Below are positions 38,982 through 46,902 of a stretch of 64,000 nucleotides of DNA, one piece after another. Under the pieces are notes generated by a model, which was not told the origin of the DNA, did not search any database, and was given only the letters and a program-made list of their open reading frames with translations. Position numbers and translations under genes: made by a program. Location of the stretch: NCBI GenBank assembly GCA_020632925.1, contig JACKER010000007.1:62001-126000 (forward strand), written 5' to 3'. This DNA is from Alphaproteobacteria bacterium (GTDB lineage: Bacteria > Myxococcota_A > UBA796 > GCA-2862545). Position 1 is the stretch's first letter, and each line of letters starts with the position of its first letter.

Positions 38982-39479
38982 ATGTTGGCGATCCTGCGGG
39001 TGGACGAGCGCGGGCGGGTCACGGCCGCCAACGATGCCGCCAAGACGCTGTTCGGGCGCGTCGTGGGTCAGCGATGCTGTGACGTGGTGGTGGCCCGGGA
39101 CGGACGGGACACGCTCTGCACCCCAGACTGCTCGCAGTCGCTGGCGGCGGGGGACCAGGCCGACAGCGAGCGTCCGGCGTCCATCCGGGGACGGCGCTGC
39201 GAGCTGGTCTGCACGCGGGTGGGCGCCGATCTCGTCGTGGTCGTGCGACCTGGACCGGCGCTCGAACCGGGGACCGAGGTGCTGACGCTTCGCGAGCGGG
39301 AGGTGCTCGGGCTGGTGGCGGCTGGCGTGGAGCCCGCGGACATCGCGCGGCGGTTGCGGATCGGGGGATCGACGGTGCGGACCCACGTCGAGCGTGCGCG
39401 CAGCAAGCTCGGTGCGCGGACGAGGGCCGAGGCCGTCGCGCGGGCCCTCGCCCGGGGCGAGATCCCACCGCCGGAGTGA
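38982..39479 (+). CDS. LuxR-type regulator with a Cys-containing PAS-like domain
   Basis: 165 residues. Residues 1-90 look like a PAS domain ('LAILRVDERGRVTAANDAAKTLFGRVVGQ') and include Cys32, Cys33, Cys46 and Cys50, a possible redox or metal site. The C-terminal 'LTLREREVLGLVAAGVEPADIARRL' and 'STVRTHVERARSKLGARTRAEAVARAL' form the LuxR helix-turn-helix. GAGGTGGG precedes the ATG. Its stop abuts the norD stop with no base between. Probably controls the neighbouring NO genes, by position only. Confidence 0.8.
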   Translation: MLAILRVDERGRVTAANDAAKTLFGRVVGQRCCDVVVARDGRDTLCTPDCSQSLAAGDQADSERPASIRGRRCELVCTRVGADLVVVVRPGPALEPGTEVLTLREREVLGLVAAGVEPADIARRLRIGGSTVRTHVERARSKLGARTRAEAVARALARGEIPPPE

Positions 39480-41366
39480 TCAGCGCCCGGTCCACCGTCC
39501 GTAGACCTCGCTGAGCGCCGGGAGCAGCGCGTCGGGCGTGTGGGTCACGTGCCAACGACCGGCACCCAGCATCCGCGGCAGCCAGGAGACCGCGCCCGGA
39601 TCGATCGCCAGCGCGTGGGTGGCGACGCCCATGCCGTTCGCCTCCCGCAGCGCCATCCGGACGTCGGCGATGCCGTAGGGACCTTCGTAGCGGTCGTGGT
39701 CGTTGGGCTTGCCGTCGCTGATCAGGAGCAGCAGGCGCGCATCGGCCGCCTGGCGGGCGAGATCGGCCGTCGCGTGGCGCAGCGCCGGGCCGATCCGGGT
39801 GTAGCCCATGGGTTCGATCGCTCCGAGGCGGGCGGCACCCACCGCCCACGGCTCGTTCCATCGCTTGATCTCGAGCACGCGGCAGCGGTTGCGGGTGGCG
39901 CTCGCGAAGGCCAGGACCTGCATCCGGTCGCCGAGCCGGTGGGCGACGTCCCCCAGCACCAGGACGGCCTCCCGCGCCACATCGAGCACGCGGCGGTCGG
40001 CGACCCAGCCGTCGGTGGACAGCGATACGTCGAGCAGCACGGTGGTGGCCACGTCGCGGAGATGACGCTGCTGCCGGACGTAGAGCCGCCCGTCTCCAGA
40101 GCGTCCGGCACGCACGTCGGCGAGGTGGTCCACGATCGCGTCCAGGTCGGGGTGCTCGCCATCGAGCTGGCGCGGACGCGGCGCGAGCCGAGCCCGGTGG
40201 TCGGCGAGGCGACGATGCAGGCGGCTGATGAGACGCTGGTGTCGTGAGCGTGCTTCCGCCGCCCACGAGGGGCGCGTGGCACGGACGGGCGTCGGGTAGA
40301 CGGTGCACCAGTCCAGCCGATAGCGGGCGGCACGGTGGTCCCACTCGTCGTAGGCCAGGCCGTGCTCCCCGGGCGCGATGCTCTCCACGTCGGGGATGTC
40401 GGCCTTCAGGTCGAGGTCGGCGCGTAGGACCGAGCCTGCCTCCTGGCCTCCGCGGATCAGGGAGCGGAGGTCGACCTCCTGGAGCGCTTCGAGGTGCTCG
40501 TCGAGCTCGTCGCGGCCGTCCTCGCGCTGGACGGTGCCTTCCCAGGCGTCCAGCGTCTCCACCTTCTCGAAGGTGTGCGTGAGGACCTTCTGCTCCTCCT
40601 CCTCGGGGTCGAGGAGGACGCGGCGCAGGTCCTCGACCGCGGGAGCCTCGTGCTCGGTGCCCGCCGAGGGGGCGCGGTGCTGGTCCGGCGTGCGTCCACT
40701 GGTCGCGTCCTCGGTGTCGGCGGCGAGCAGGGCCCCCCACAGCAACACGGGTGGTCCGTCCGGGCCGCGCTCGTCCGCGAGCCGCGTGAACAGGGAGGGA
40801 TCGGCCCACGGGCGCTCGCCGCGCAGGGTCGCGACGCGGAGGCCCTCCGTCCGTCGGGGGCGTCCGCGCGCCACCTCGGCAGGCCGGGCCAGGAGCTCGG
40901 CGGCGACGGCCTCGTCCCACGCAGGCCCGAACAGCAGGAGCTCCTCGCGGAGGACATCCGCCGCCAGGTCCACCGCGCGCAGCGAGGCTCGGAGCCGCTC
41001 GCCCTCGTCGTCGGGGAAGGGCTGGTCGCGGGACACCCGCCGCATGGCTGCCGCGTGGACCACTCGCAGCAACAGCAGGCCGCGGTTCCCCTCTGGTGTG
41101 GAGGCGCGGTCGACCCAGGCCGGCACGAGCAGATCGCGTCCGCGAACGCCGCCGTGGACGCGCGCGGGCTTGAGGCTCACGGCCTCACCGGCGACGAGCT
41201 GCGCGAGGAGCTCCAGCGGGCGGAGGTGGTCCGCGAGGACCGCGGCGCGTCCGGCGTCGTAGGGCGGGGGCGCGGGGAAGAGGCGCACCCAGAGCGCGCG
41301 GACGGCCTTGAAGACGCCGACCTCCCAGTCGATCTCCAGCAGGTCGCCCGGCCGAAGTCCTCCCAT
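39480..41366 (-). CDS. norD: NorD-type VWA protein for nitric oxide reductase assembly
   Basis: 628 residues. The C-terminal VWA domain (about 430-628) keeps the MIDAS motif DVSLS ('TTVLLDVSLSTDGW'), the Thr in 'GYTRIGPALRH' and the Asp in 'LLISDGKPND'. NorD/CbbO proteins work with a NorQ/CbbQ AAA+ ATPase to insert metal or remodel the NorBC complex. It starts one base after the norQ stop. The N-terminal 400 residues are poorly conserved helical sequence, as usual in the family. Confidence 0.9.
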   Translation of the reverse strand: MGGLRPGDLLEIDWEVGVFKAVRALWVRLFPAPPPYDAGRAAVLADHLRPLELLAQLVAGEAVSLKPARVHGGVRGRDLLVPAWVDRASTPEGNRGLLLLRVVHAAAMRRVSRDQPFPDDEGERLRASLRAVDLAADVLREELLLFGPAWDEAVAAELLARPAEVARGRPRRTEGLRVATLRGERPWADPSLFTRLADERGPDGPPVLLWGALLAADTEDATSGRTPDQHRAPSAGTEHEAPAVEDLRRVLLDPEEEEQKVLTHTFEKVETLDAWEGTVQREDGRDELDEHLEALQEVDLRSLIRGGQEAGSVLRADLDLKADIPDVESIAPGEHGLAYDEWDHRAARYRLDWCTVYPTPVRATRPSWAAEARSRHQRLISRLHRRLADHRARLAPRPRQLDGEHPDLDAIVDHLADVRAGRSGDGRLYVRQQRHLRDVATTVLLDVSLSTDGWVADRRVLDVAREAVLVLGDVAHRLGDRMQVLAFASATRNRCRVLEIKRWNEPWAVGAARLGAIEPMGYTRIGPALRHATADLARQAADARLLLLISDGKPNDHDRYEGPYGIADVRMALREANGMGVATHALAIDPGAVSWLPRMLGAGRWHVTHTPDALLPALSEVYGRWTGR

Positions 41367-41367
41367 C

Positions 41368-42150
41368 TCAGAAGACCAGGGCGACCAGGTCGCGGAGCGC
41401 GGTCACCAGGTCGTCGTCGTCGGTGAGTGCCTGCACGATGGCGACGTCGCAGGCGAGTCTCGGCGGCAGCCCGCTGGCGATGAGGCGAGCGGCTGCCACG
41501 AGCAGCCGGGTGGACGGGATCTCGGCGAGCCCCAGCGAGTCGACGTGGCGGATCTTGTTCGCCAGCGCCACCAGCCGCTTCGCGACGGCGGCGTCGACGG
41601 AGGACTCACCCACCAGGATGGCCGCCTCGAGCTCGGGTGCCGGCGTCTTCAGCGTCATCGAGACGAAGCGCTGGCGGGTCGAGGGCTTGAGCTCTTTCAG
41701 CCCGCGCTGGTAGCCGGGGTTGAAGCTGACCACCAGCATGAACTCGGGAGAGGCGTCGAGCACCTCGTCGTGCCGCTCGACCACGAGCTGGCGCCGGTGG
41801 TCCGCGAGCGGGTGGAGCACGACGATGACGTCGGGTCGGGCCTCCGCGATCTCGTCCAGGTAGAGGATGGCGCCGGTCCTCACCGCGCGCGTCAGCGGCC
41901 CGTCCTGCCACACGGTCTCGCCACCCTGCACGAGGTACCGCCCCACCAGGTCCACGGCGTTGGTGTCGTCGTGGCAGGGCACCGTCACGAGCGGGCGCCC
42001 GAGCCGCGCCGCCATGTGCTCCACGAGGCGCGACTTGCCGCAGCCCGTCGGGCCCTTGAGCAGCAGCGGGAGCCGGTCGCGGTACGCGTGCTCGAACACG
42101 GCGCACTCCTGGCCGACCGGCTGGTACCACGGCAGCGGGTCGCCGCTCAT
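41368..42150 (-). CDS. norQ: NorQ/CbbQ AAA+ ATPase
   Basis: 260 residues. Walker A GPTGCGKS (about 33-40), Walker B 'AILYLDEIAEARPD', sensor 'FMLVVSFNPGYQRG' and arginine-finger region 'STRQRFVSM' match MoxR/CbbQ-type AAA+ proteins. It cooperates with NorD to activate nitric oxide reductase. The ATG overlaps the norB stop (TGATG), and norD follows one base later. Confidence 0.93.
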   Translation of the reverse strand: MSGDPLPWYQPVGQECAVFEHAYRDRLPLLLKGPTGCGKSRLVEHMAARLGRPLVTVPCHDDTNAVDLVGRYLVQGGETVWQDGPLTRAVRTGAILYLDEIAEARPDVIVVLHPLADHRRQLVVERHDEVLDASPEFMLVVSFNPGYQRGLKELKPSTRQRFVSMTLKTPAPELEAAILVGESSVDAAVAKRLVALANKIRHVDSLGLAEIPSTRLLVAAARLIASGLPPRLACDVAIVQALTDDDDLVTALRDLVALVF

Positions 42151-43508
42151 CACTTCGCCGGGACCGCGGCGTCGCCGTCGGGCTGGACCGCCTCGGGGCT
42201 GGGCATGCCGTAGCGGATGAAGTTCCACACGAACAGCGTGATGCCGACGGTGAACAGGCAGGCAGCCAGGATCAACGCCCAGAAATGAACCTCCACGGCC
42301 TTCTGGACCTCCAGGAAGTCCATGCCGAGGCGCCGCTCGAGGTAGACCTGGGTCACGCCGGCCACCGCGAACGCGCCCGTCATGCAGATCATCCCGATGT
42401 TCGAGGCCCAGAAGGCCCACTCTGCCATCCAGCCCTCGTAGAGCTTGCGCCCGGTGAGCTGCGGCATCGCGTAGCTGATGACCGCGAGGACCAGCATCGC
42501 GTAGGCCCCCCAGAACGCCATGTGACCGTGCATCGCGGTCACGAGCGTGCCGTGGGTGTACAGGTTCACCGAGGGCAGGGTGTGCGCGAACCCGAGGGCC
42601 CCGGCGCCGACGAAGCTCATGATGCCGCAGCCCACGGTCCAATAGAGCGCGACCCGGTTCGGGTGCTGCCGCCCGCCTCGACGCGCCATCGTGATGCCGT
42701 ACAGTGCCATCCCGAAGAACGCGAGCGGCTCGAGGGCCGAGAACAGGCCGCCGATGGCGAGCCAGTACCTCGGGGTGCCGATGAAGTAGTAGTGGTGGCC
42801 GGTCCCGAGGATGCCGCTGACGAACGTGAAGCCCACGATGACGTACAGCCACTTCTCGATGACCTCGCGGTCGATGCCGGTGAGCTTGATCAGCAGGTAC
42901 GACAGGATCGCCCCCATGATCAGCTCCCAGACGCCCTCCACCCACAGGTGGACGACCCACCAGCGGAAGTACGAGTCGAGCACGTGGTTGTCGAACCAGA
43001 TCATGCCCGGGAGATAGAGCAGGGCCGCCGACACCAGGCCGACGAGGAGGACGATGCCGGTGGTCGTGTACCGGCGGCCCTGGAAGGTGGTCATCCCGAT
43101 GTTCCCGATGAACATCAGGACGTTGATGACGACGAGGAAGTCGAGCGGACGCGGGATCTCGAGGAACTTGCGACCCTCCCACCAGTCCATGTGGAAGCCC
43201 GCGATCGCGATCACGCCGACCACCACCAGTGAGGCCCACTGGACCATGGCCAGCTTCGGGCTCCACAGCTCGCGGTTCGACTCCTCGGGGATGATGTAGT
43301 AGGCCGACCCCATGAACCCGGCGAGCAGCCACACCACGAGCAGGTTCGTGTGGGTCGCGCGCATGGCATTGAACGGGATCAGCGGGTGCAGCACGTCGTA
43401 GCCGGCGTGGGCGAAGGCCATCAGGAAGCCGTAGACGATCTGCAACGAGAACAGCAGCATGCAGGTCGCGAAGAAGAACCACGCGATCCGCTGGGATTGG
43501 AACTTCAC
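42150..43508 (-). CDS. norB: Nitric oxide reductase catalytic subunit (cNOR type)
   Basis: 452 residues, 12 predicted membrane helices. Reduces two NO to N2O at a haem b3-FeB site. Diagnostic pieces include 'ATHTNLLVVWLLAGFMGSAYYIIPEE', 'WWVVHLWVEGVWELIMGAI' (His and Glu near the FeB site), 'GTGHHYYFIG' and 'TAMHGHMAFWGAYAM'. The length fits short NorB, which needs NorC, rather than quinol-type qNOR with its N-terminal extension. GTG start with GGAGGAG upstream; norC ends 13 bases before it. Confidence 0.95.
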   Translation of the reverse strand: MKFQSQRIAWFFFATCMLLFSLQIVYGFLMAFAHAGYDVLHPLIPFNAMRATHTNLLVVWLLAGFMGSAYYIIPEESNRELWSPKLAMVQWASLVVVGVIAIAGFHMDWWEGRKFLEIPRPLDFLVVINVLMFIGNIGMTTFQGRRYTTTGIVLLVGLVSAALLYLPGMIWFDNHVLDSYFRWWVVHLWVEGVWELIMGAILSYLLIKLTGIDREVIEKWLYVIVGFTFVSGILGTGHHYYFIGTPRYWLAIGGLFSALEPLAFFGMALYGITMARRGGRQHPNRVALYWTVGCGIMSFVGAGALGFAHTLPSVNLYTHGTLVTAMHGHMAFWGAYAMLVLAVISYAMPQLTGRKLYEGWMAEWAFWASNIGMICMTGAFAVAGVTQVYLERRLGMDFLEVQKAVEVHFWALILAACLFTVGITLFVWNFIRYGMPSPEAVQPDGDAAVPAK

Positions 43509-43521
43509 GATCTCCTCCGGT

Positions 43522-44211
43522 TCAGTGCAGGGTCATCAGCCAGCGGACGAGCTCTTCACGCTCGTTGCCGGCCAGCTTCAGGTCCGGCATGGCGGTGCCG
43601 GGCTTGATGGCCTGGGGGTTGGCGAGCCAGGCGTCGAGCTTCTCCGCGGTGTAGCGGGTGGCGACGTGGTCCAGCGCTGGACCGACGTTGCCCCCCTGCC
43701 CGCCGAGCGAGTGACAGGCCACGCAGACCTGGCCGAACTTCTCGGGCCGTCCCGCCGTCGCGACCGCGCTCACGGCCGTGGCGGGAGGGGGCGCGCGGAG
43801 GTCGGGCTCGGCGGGGAACCCGTTGGTGTCGATCCCACCGATCCAGCCGAGGAAGGCGACGACCGCATCGATCTCCTCGTCCGTGAAGTGGTAGTTCACC
43901 ATCTTCCGCTGGCCGGGGAACATCGCCTCCGGGTCGCGGAGGAAGGTCTTCAGCCAGGCCTCGCCTCGGCGCTCGACGACCTTCGTGAGCTCGGGAGCGT
44001 AGTAGGCCCCCTCGCCGAGGATCGTGTGGCAGCCCATGCAGTTGTGGTCGTCCCAGAGCTCGCGGCCGTGGAGCACCTCCGGGGTCATCGCGTCCGCATG
44101 GCTGCGGGCGGGGACCTGGCGGATGGAGTCCACGGTGAGCCCCAGGAAGACCAGCGAGAACCCCGCTGTGGCCGTCAGGAAGAACAGCCTGGCCTGGGAC
44201 TTGGAGAGCAT
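43522..44211 (-). CDS. norC: Nitric oxide reductase cytochrome subunit with an extra cytochrome c domain
   Basis: 229 residues. The N-terminal helix (8-28) is followed by haem motif C58MGCH62 in the NorC pattern 'NCMGCHTILGEGAYYAPELT', ending near 'LGWIGGIDTNGFP'. Normal NorC stops about there (near 150); here a linker leads to a second domain with C163VACH167 and 'GPALDHVATRYT'. It passes electrons to NorB. The ATG at 44211 has GAGGAGG at 9 bases and lies about 27 bases after the predicted transcription start; an earlier ATG at 44253 lies upstream of that start. Confidence 0.93.
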   Translation of the reverse strand: MLSKSQARLFFLTATAGFSLVFLGLTVDSIRQVPARSHADAMTPEVLHGRELWDDHNCMGCHTILGEGAYYAPELTKVVERRGEAWLKTFLRDPEAMFPGQRKMVNYHFTDEEIDAVVAFLGWIGGIDTNGFPAEPDLRAPPPATAVSAVATAGRPEKFGQVCVACHSLGGQGGNVGPALDHVATRYTAEKLDAWLANPQAIKPGTAMPDLKLAGNEREELVRWLMTLH

Positions 44212-44249
44212 GTCGCGCGTCCTCCTCAATGGATGAATGCATCCGCTGA

Positions 44250-44264
44250 GCAAGACGCGTGCCG
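44250..44264 (-). promoter_or_regulatory. Sigma-54 (-24/-12) promoter of norCBQD
   Basis: Read leftward: CGGCACG, four bases, TTGCT. GG and GC are ten bases apart and all positions but the first T fit TGGCACG-N4-TTGCW. It predicts transcription near 44238, leaving a 27-base leader with GAGGAGG before norC. RpoN promoters need an activator ATPase such as NorR; none is in the window. Confidence 0.75.
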
Positions 44265-44328
44265 ACGGACGAAGACGCTGCGAACGTCGTTGTTGTGGGG
44301 GCGTGGAGTGGGATGGCCCACCGCTGCG

Positions 44329-44342
44329 TGTGGGATGACACA
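44329..44342. promoter_or_regulatory. Candidate upstream activator site shared with the nap operon
   Basis: TGTGGGATGACACA, a TGTG-N6-CACA dyad. Its left edge is 79 bases from the -12 GC of norC. TGTGCGTTGACACA lies 80 bases from the same element of the nap-nir operon, in the same orientation, and both are followed by nCGG. It is also about 74 bases before the predicted mobB start. Probably an activator site; the protein is not identified. Confidence 0.55.
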
Positions 44343-44383
44343 GCGGATGAATTGGTCGATTGAGTTGGGCTTGGCTCTGGGCC

Positions 44384-44399
44384 CGGTACGACCGTTGCA
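44384..44399 (+). promoter_or_regulatory. Sigma-54 (-24/-12) promoter of mobB
   Basis: CGGTACG, four bases, TTGCA: GG and GC ten bases apart, differing from consensus at two positions. It predicts a start near 44410, ten or so bases before the mobB ATG, with GGAGG in between. Divergent to the norC promoter in the same 212-base gap. Confidence 0.6.
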
Positions 44400-44423
44400 G
44401 GGTCTCGGGCGCGGAGGAAGGTG

Positions 44424-44924
44424 ATGCGGCTGCTGGGCGTGGTGGGGGAGAGCGACAGCGGGAAGACCACGCTGATCGAGGGGTTGGTGGGCCGGCTGGT
44501 CGCGCGGGGGAGGGTGGTGCACGCGGTGAAGCGCACCCACCACGACGTCGACGTCGATCGGCCGGGCAAGGACTCGTGGCGGCATCGGAAGGCCGGCGCC
44601 TCCGTCGTCGCGCTGGTCACGCCCACTCGGGTGTGCGTGGTGCACGAGCTCGGCGAGCAGCCGCAGCCCGCGCTGATCGAGGTGTGTCGCTCGCTCGGTC
44701 CGTGCGATGTCGTCCTGGTCGAGGGCTGGCGGGACGGCGACCACCCGCGCCTCGAGGTGGCCGAGGGCCAGGTCACTCCGCGGGTCGGGATCGCCGGGGG
44801 GCCGTGGTCGCGCGACGACCTCGACGCCATCGCGGCCTTCGTCGAGGAATGGCTGGATGGGGCTAGAAGATCGGCCAGAGCCCGTTCGGCGCCAGGATCT
44901 CGAGGATCAGATCGGGGCAGGTGA
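44424..44924 (+). CDS. mobB: Molybdopterin-guanine dinucleotide biosynthesis adaptor MobB
   Basis: 166 residues. Walker A 'VGESDSGKTTLIE' near the N-terminus, then 'VHAVKRTHHDVDVDRPGKDSWRHRKAGA', the typical MobB K-x-x-H-H region, and 'DVVLVEGWRDGDHPRLEV'. It is a GTP-binding protein that helps make the bis-MGD cofactor, which NapA in the neighbouring operon needs. ATG 44424 has GGAGG six bases upstream. Its last 62 bases overlap the convergent membrane-protein gene. Confidence 0.92.
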   Translation: MRLLGVVGESDSGKTTLIEGLVGRLVARGRVVHAVKRTHHDVDVDRPGKDSWRHRKAGASVVALVTPTRVCVVHELGEQPQPALIEVCRSLGPCDVVLVEGWRDGDHPRLEVAEGQVTPRVGIAGGPWSRDDLDAIAAFVEEWLDGARRSARARSAPGSRGSDRGR

Positions 44925-45255
44925 GCGCCCAGAGCAGGTTGCAGAGCGGTGCCACGCACAGCAGGAGCGCGAGGACGCGCATCGAGGAGCGCCAGGGCTT
45001 CGCCGCGAGGAGTGCCGCCCACGACAACGACGTGAGGCACAGCGTCAGCACGACCGTCCAGGCGATCACGCGCGCACCCCGGGTCGGCTGCAGCCCGGTG
45101 AGCATCATGGCCAACAGCTCGACCGGACCGAGCAGGAGCACGAGCGGGCCACCGAGCACGAGCTGGGTCAGCGGGAACACCAGGAGCGGGACCTGTAGCG
45201 CCGTCGCTCCTCCCAGCACCAACATCGCGCGTCCCCGCTCGGTCTTCGGCACCAT
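44863..45255 (-). CDS. Small membrane protein of unknown function
   Basis: 130 residues with about four hydrophobic segments ('AMLVLGGATALQVPLLVFPL', 'LGGPLVLLLGPVELLAMML', 'ARVIAWTVVLTLCLTSLSWAALLA', 'VLALLLCVAPLCNLLWAL'). GGGAGGA precedes the ATG at 45255. No family recognised. It sits between the nitric oxide reductase and nitrate/nitrite gene sets and overlaps mobB tail-to-tail, so a role in denitrification is possible but unsupported. Confidence 0.6.
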   Translation of the reverse strand: MVPKTERGRAMLVLGGATALQVPLLVFPLTQLVLGGPLVLLLGPVELLAMMLTGLQPTRGARVIAWTVVLTLCLTSLSWAALLAAKPWRSSMRVLALLLCVAPLCNLLWALTCPDLILEILAPNGLWPIF

Positions 45256-45601
45256 CGGGTCCTCCCGTGGCCCTCTTTGCGCGGGTCGTGCCATCGATGA
45301 TCCGCGTTCTTCCGATGGAGGACAGCCGACAACCGACATCGGATGTCGTCGTCGACGACTCGGGATGGTGGTTGCCCCTACGGTGTGCGGGGGCTTGCTC
45401 GTGATCGGGCGGAACAGGAGGCACGCGAGCTGCTGGCGGAGGTGCTGGACGCGCTCCCGTGATTCAGGTTACTCCGGCCGATTCTCGGCCTCCGCGGCCC
45501 GCAGTCGCGGGCCTTGACGAAGAATCTCCTCGTGATTGCCGCGCGAGAGAGCGGGGCGCAAGCGCCTTTTCCGCCCTCACGTACGACAACCACCACTCGA
45601 T
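45256..45601. other. Intergenic region with inverted repeats
   Basis: 346 bases between the SCO gene stop and the small membrane-protein gene. No gene seen. At 45334-45348 CGACATC-G-GATGTCG is a perfect inverted repeat, and at 45348-45359 GTCGTCGACGAC is a perfect palindrome directly abutting it; these could be an operator for the membrane-protein gene. Near 45557-45575 GGCGC-AA-GCGCC followed by TTTT is terminator-like, but only for rightward transcription. Confidence 0.5.
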
Positions 45602-46177
45602 TCAGCTCCCCAGCTCGACCAACGCCGAGCGGAGGCTCTCCGTGGAGCCGTCCGCGCCCTCCGAGCGGGCGATCGGGTGCCCGTCGGCGTCGAGGAGCAC
45701 CAACGTGCTCGTGTGGTGGATCTCGCCGTCGGCGCCCGGACGGTACTGGATGCCCATGACGGCGGCCAGCTCGCGCACGCGGTCCTCGGGCGGGACGGCC
45801 AGCACCCAGCGAGCCGGGTCCGCGCCGTAGCGCTGCGCGGCCTCCTGCAGCGCGGCGGGGTCGTCGCGGGCAGGGTCCAGGCTGACGAGCAGCACGCGCA
45901 GATCGGCGCGGGTCGGGTCGTCCAGGGTCTCCTCGAAGGCTCGGACCTTCTGGACCAGCATCGGGCACGCCGAGTGACAGGACGCATAGAACATCGACAC
46001 CAGCACCGGGTGCCCGCGGTGCACGTCGAGCGTGGTGGCGGCGCCGTCCGACGCGGTGAGCGGCACCTCGAGCTCGTACATCGACGGCGCGGCTGCCTCT
46101 TCCCCCACCGGTGGGGTGACGGGGGCGGTCACGGTGGGCGGCTGCTCGGCGCAGGCCAGCCACAACAGTGGGATCAC
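45602..46177 (-). CDS. SCO1/SenC-type copper chaperone, lipoprotein
   Basis: 191 residues. A thioredoxin fold with the copper-binding C67xxxC71 ('MFYASCHSACPMLVQ') and the distal His in 'GEIHHTSTLVLLD'. The N-terminus MIPLLWLACAEQPP looks like a minimal lipoprotein signal. As last gene of the nap-nir operon, after nirK and nirV, it probably delivers copper to the nitrite reductase rather than to an oxidase. GTG start overlapping the nirV stop (GTGA). Confidence 0.88.
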   Translation of the reverse strand: MIPLLWLACAEQPPTVTAPVTPPVGEEAAAPSMYELEVPLTASDGAATTLDVHRGHPVLVSMFYASCHSACPMLVQKVRAFEETLDDPTRADLRVLLVSLDPARDDPAALQEAAQRYGADPARWVLAVPPEDRVRELAAVMGIQYRPGADGEIHHTSTLVLLDADGHPIARSEGADGSTESLRSALVELGS

Positions 46178-46902
46178 GGGACCTCCGAGGCGCAACGGAA
46201 CCCGAGGTTCCGCGTGGTGGTGGTCGCGCGCAGCGAGCTGCGGAAGGCGACCCTCATGAACGCTGCGTAGTCGTCGCGGTCGGCCGCACCGAGCGCCCCC
46301 GCGCCACAGAAGGCGACGCGGTCGGCGCCGGACTGCTCGCGGTTGTCCACCGAGACCAGCGACGCGTTGAAGTCCTCGACCCACTCCCACACGAGATCGT
46401 GCAGGTCGCGCGCACCCCAGCCGTTGGGCGGGCCTCCCACGGAGGGGTGGCGAGGGGGCGTCGGCCGGCCGTACCAGGCGAGCACCTGGGCGAGCTCGGC
46501 CTCGCTCATCGTCCCGTCCGCTCGTCCCGCGGCGGCCAGCTCCCACTCGGACTCCGTCGGCAGCCGGGCGCCGCGCTCGCGGCAGTAGGCGCGGGCCGCG
46601 AACCAGGACACCCGCGTGACGGGCGCGTCGGCCAGCAGGCCCTCGCCCGGGGCTTCGGCGGTGGCCCAGTCCGTGAGGTAGCCCTCGTCGGCGAAGAGCC
46701 GGGAGACCCGATCGCGGCGCCACTCGGGGTGTCCGGCGACGAACACGGCGTACTCGGCGACGGTCACCGGGGTCTCGTCGAGCCCGAAGGCGGCGACGGG
46801 GACGGTGGGATCGACGCCCTCCACAGGGTAGAGCGGCCGATACGTCCCCGGACCGACCGTGGTGACCCCGGCGAGGGCCAGCGCTGGCCAGGCCGCGATC
46901 AA
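46174..46902 (-). CDS. nirV: NirV-like SUMF1/FGE-domain protein
   Basis: 242 residues. Signal-like start MIAAWPALALAG, then a formylglycine-generating-enzyme-like domain: 'VPVAAFGLDETPVTVAEYAVFV', 'PVTRVSWFAARAYCRERGARLPTESEWELAAAG', 'DLHDLVWEWVEDF', and 'NLGFRCASE' at the end. NirV often accompanies copper nitrite reductase, but its biochemical role is unknown. The TTG start is chosen because it overlaps the nirK stop (TTGA) and yields the export signal. It is coupled to the SCO gene. Confidence 0.85.
   Translation of the reverse strand: MIAAWPALALAGVTTVGPGTYRPLYPVEGVDPTVPVAAFGLDETPVTVAEYAVFVAGHPEWRRDRVSRLFADEGYLTDWATAEAPGEGLLADAPVTRVSWFAARAYCRERGARLPTESEWELAAAGRADGTMSEAELAQVLAWYGRPTPPRHPSVGGPPNGWGARDLHDLVWEWVEDFNASLVSVDNREQSGADRVAFCGAGALGAADRDDYAAFMRVAFRSSLRATTTTRNLGFRCASEVP

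Noticed and set aside
45557..45580. Rho-independent terminator for the nap-nir operon
   Set aside because: The hairpin GGCGC-AA-GCGCC is followed by T residues only in the rightward direction, whereas the operon runs leftward.
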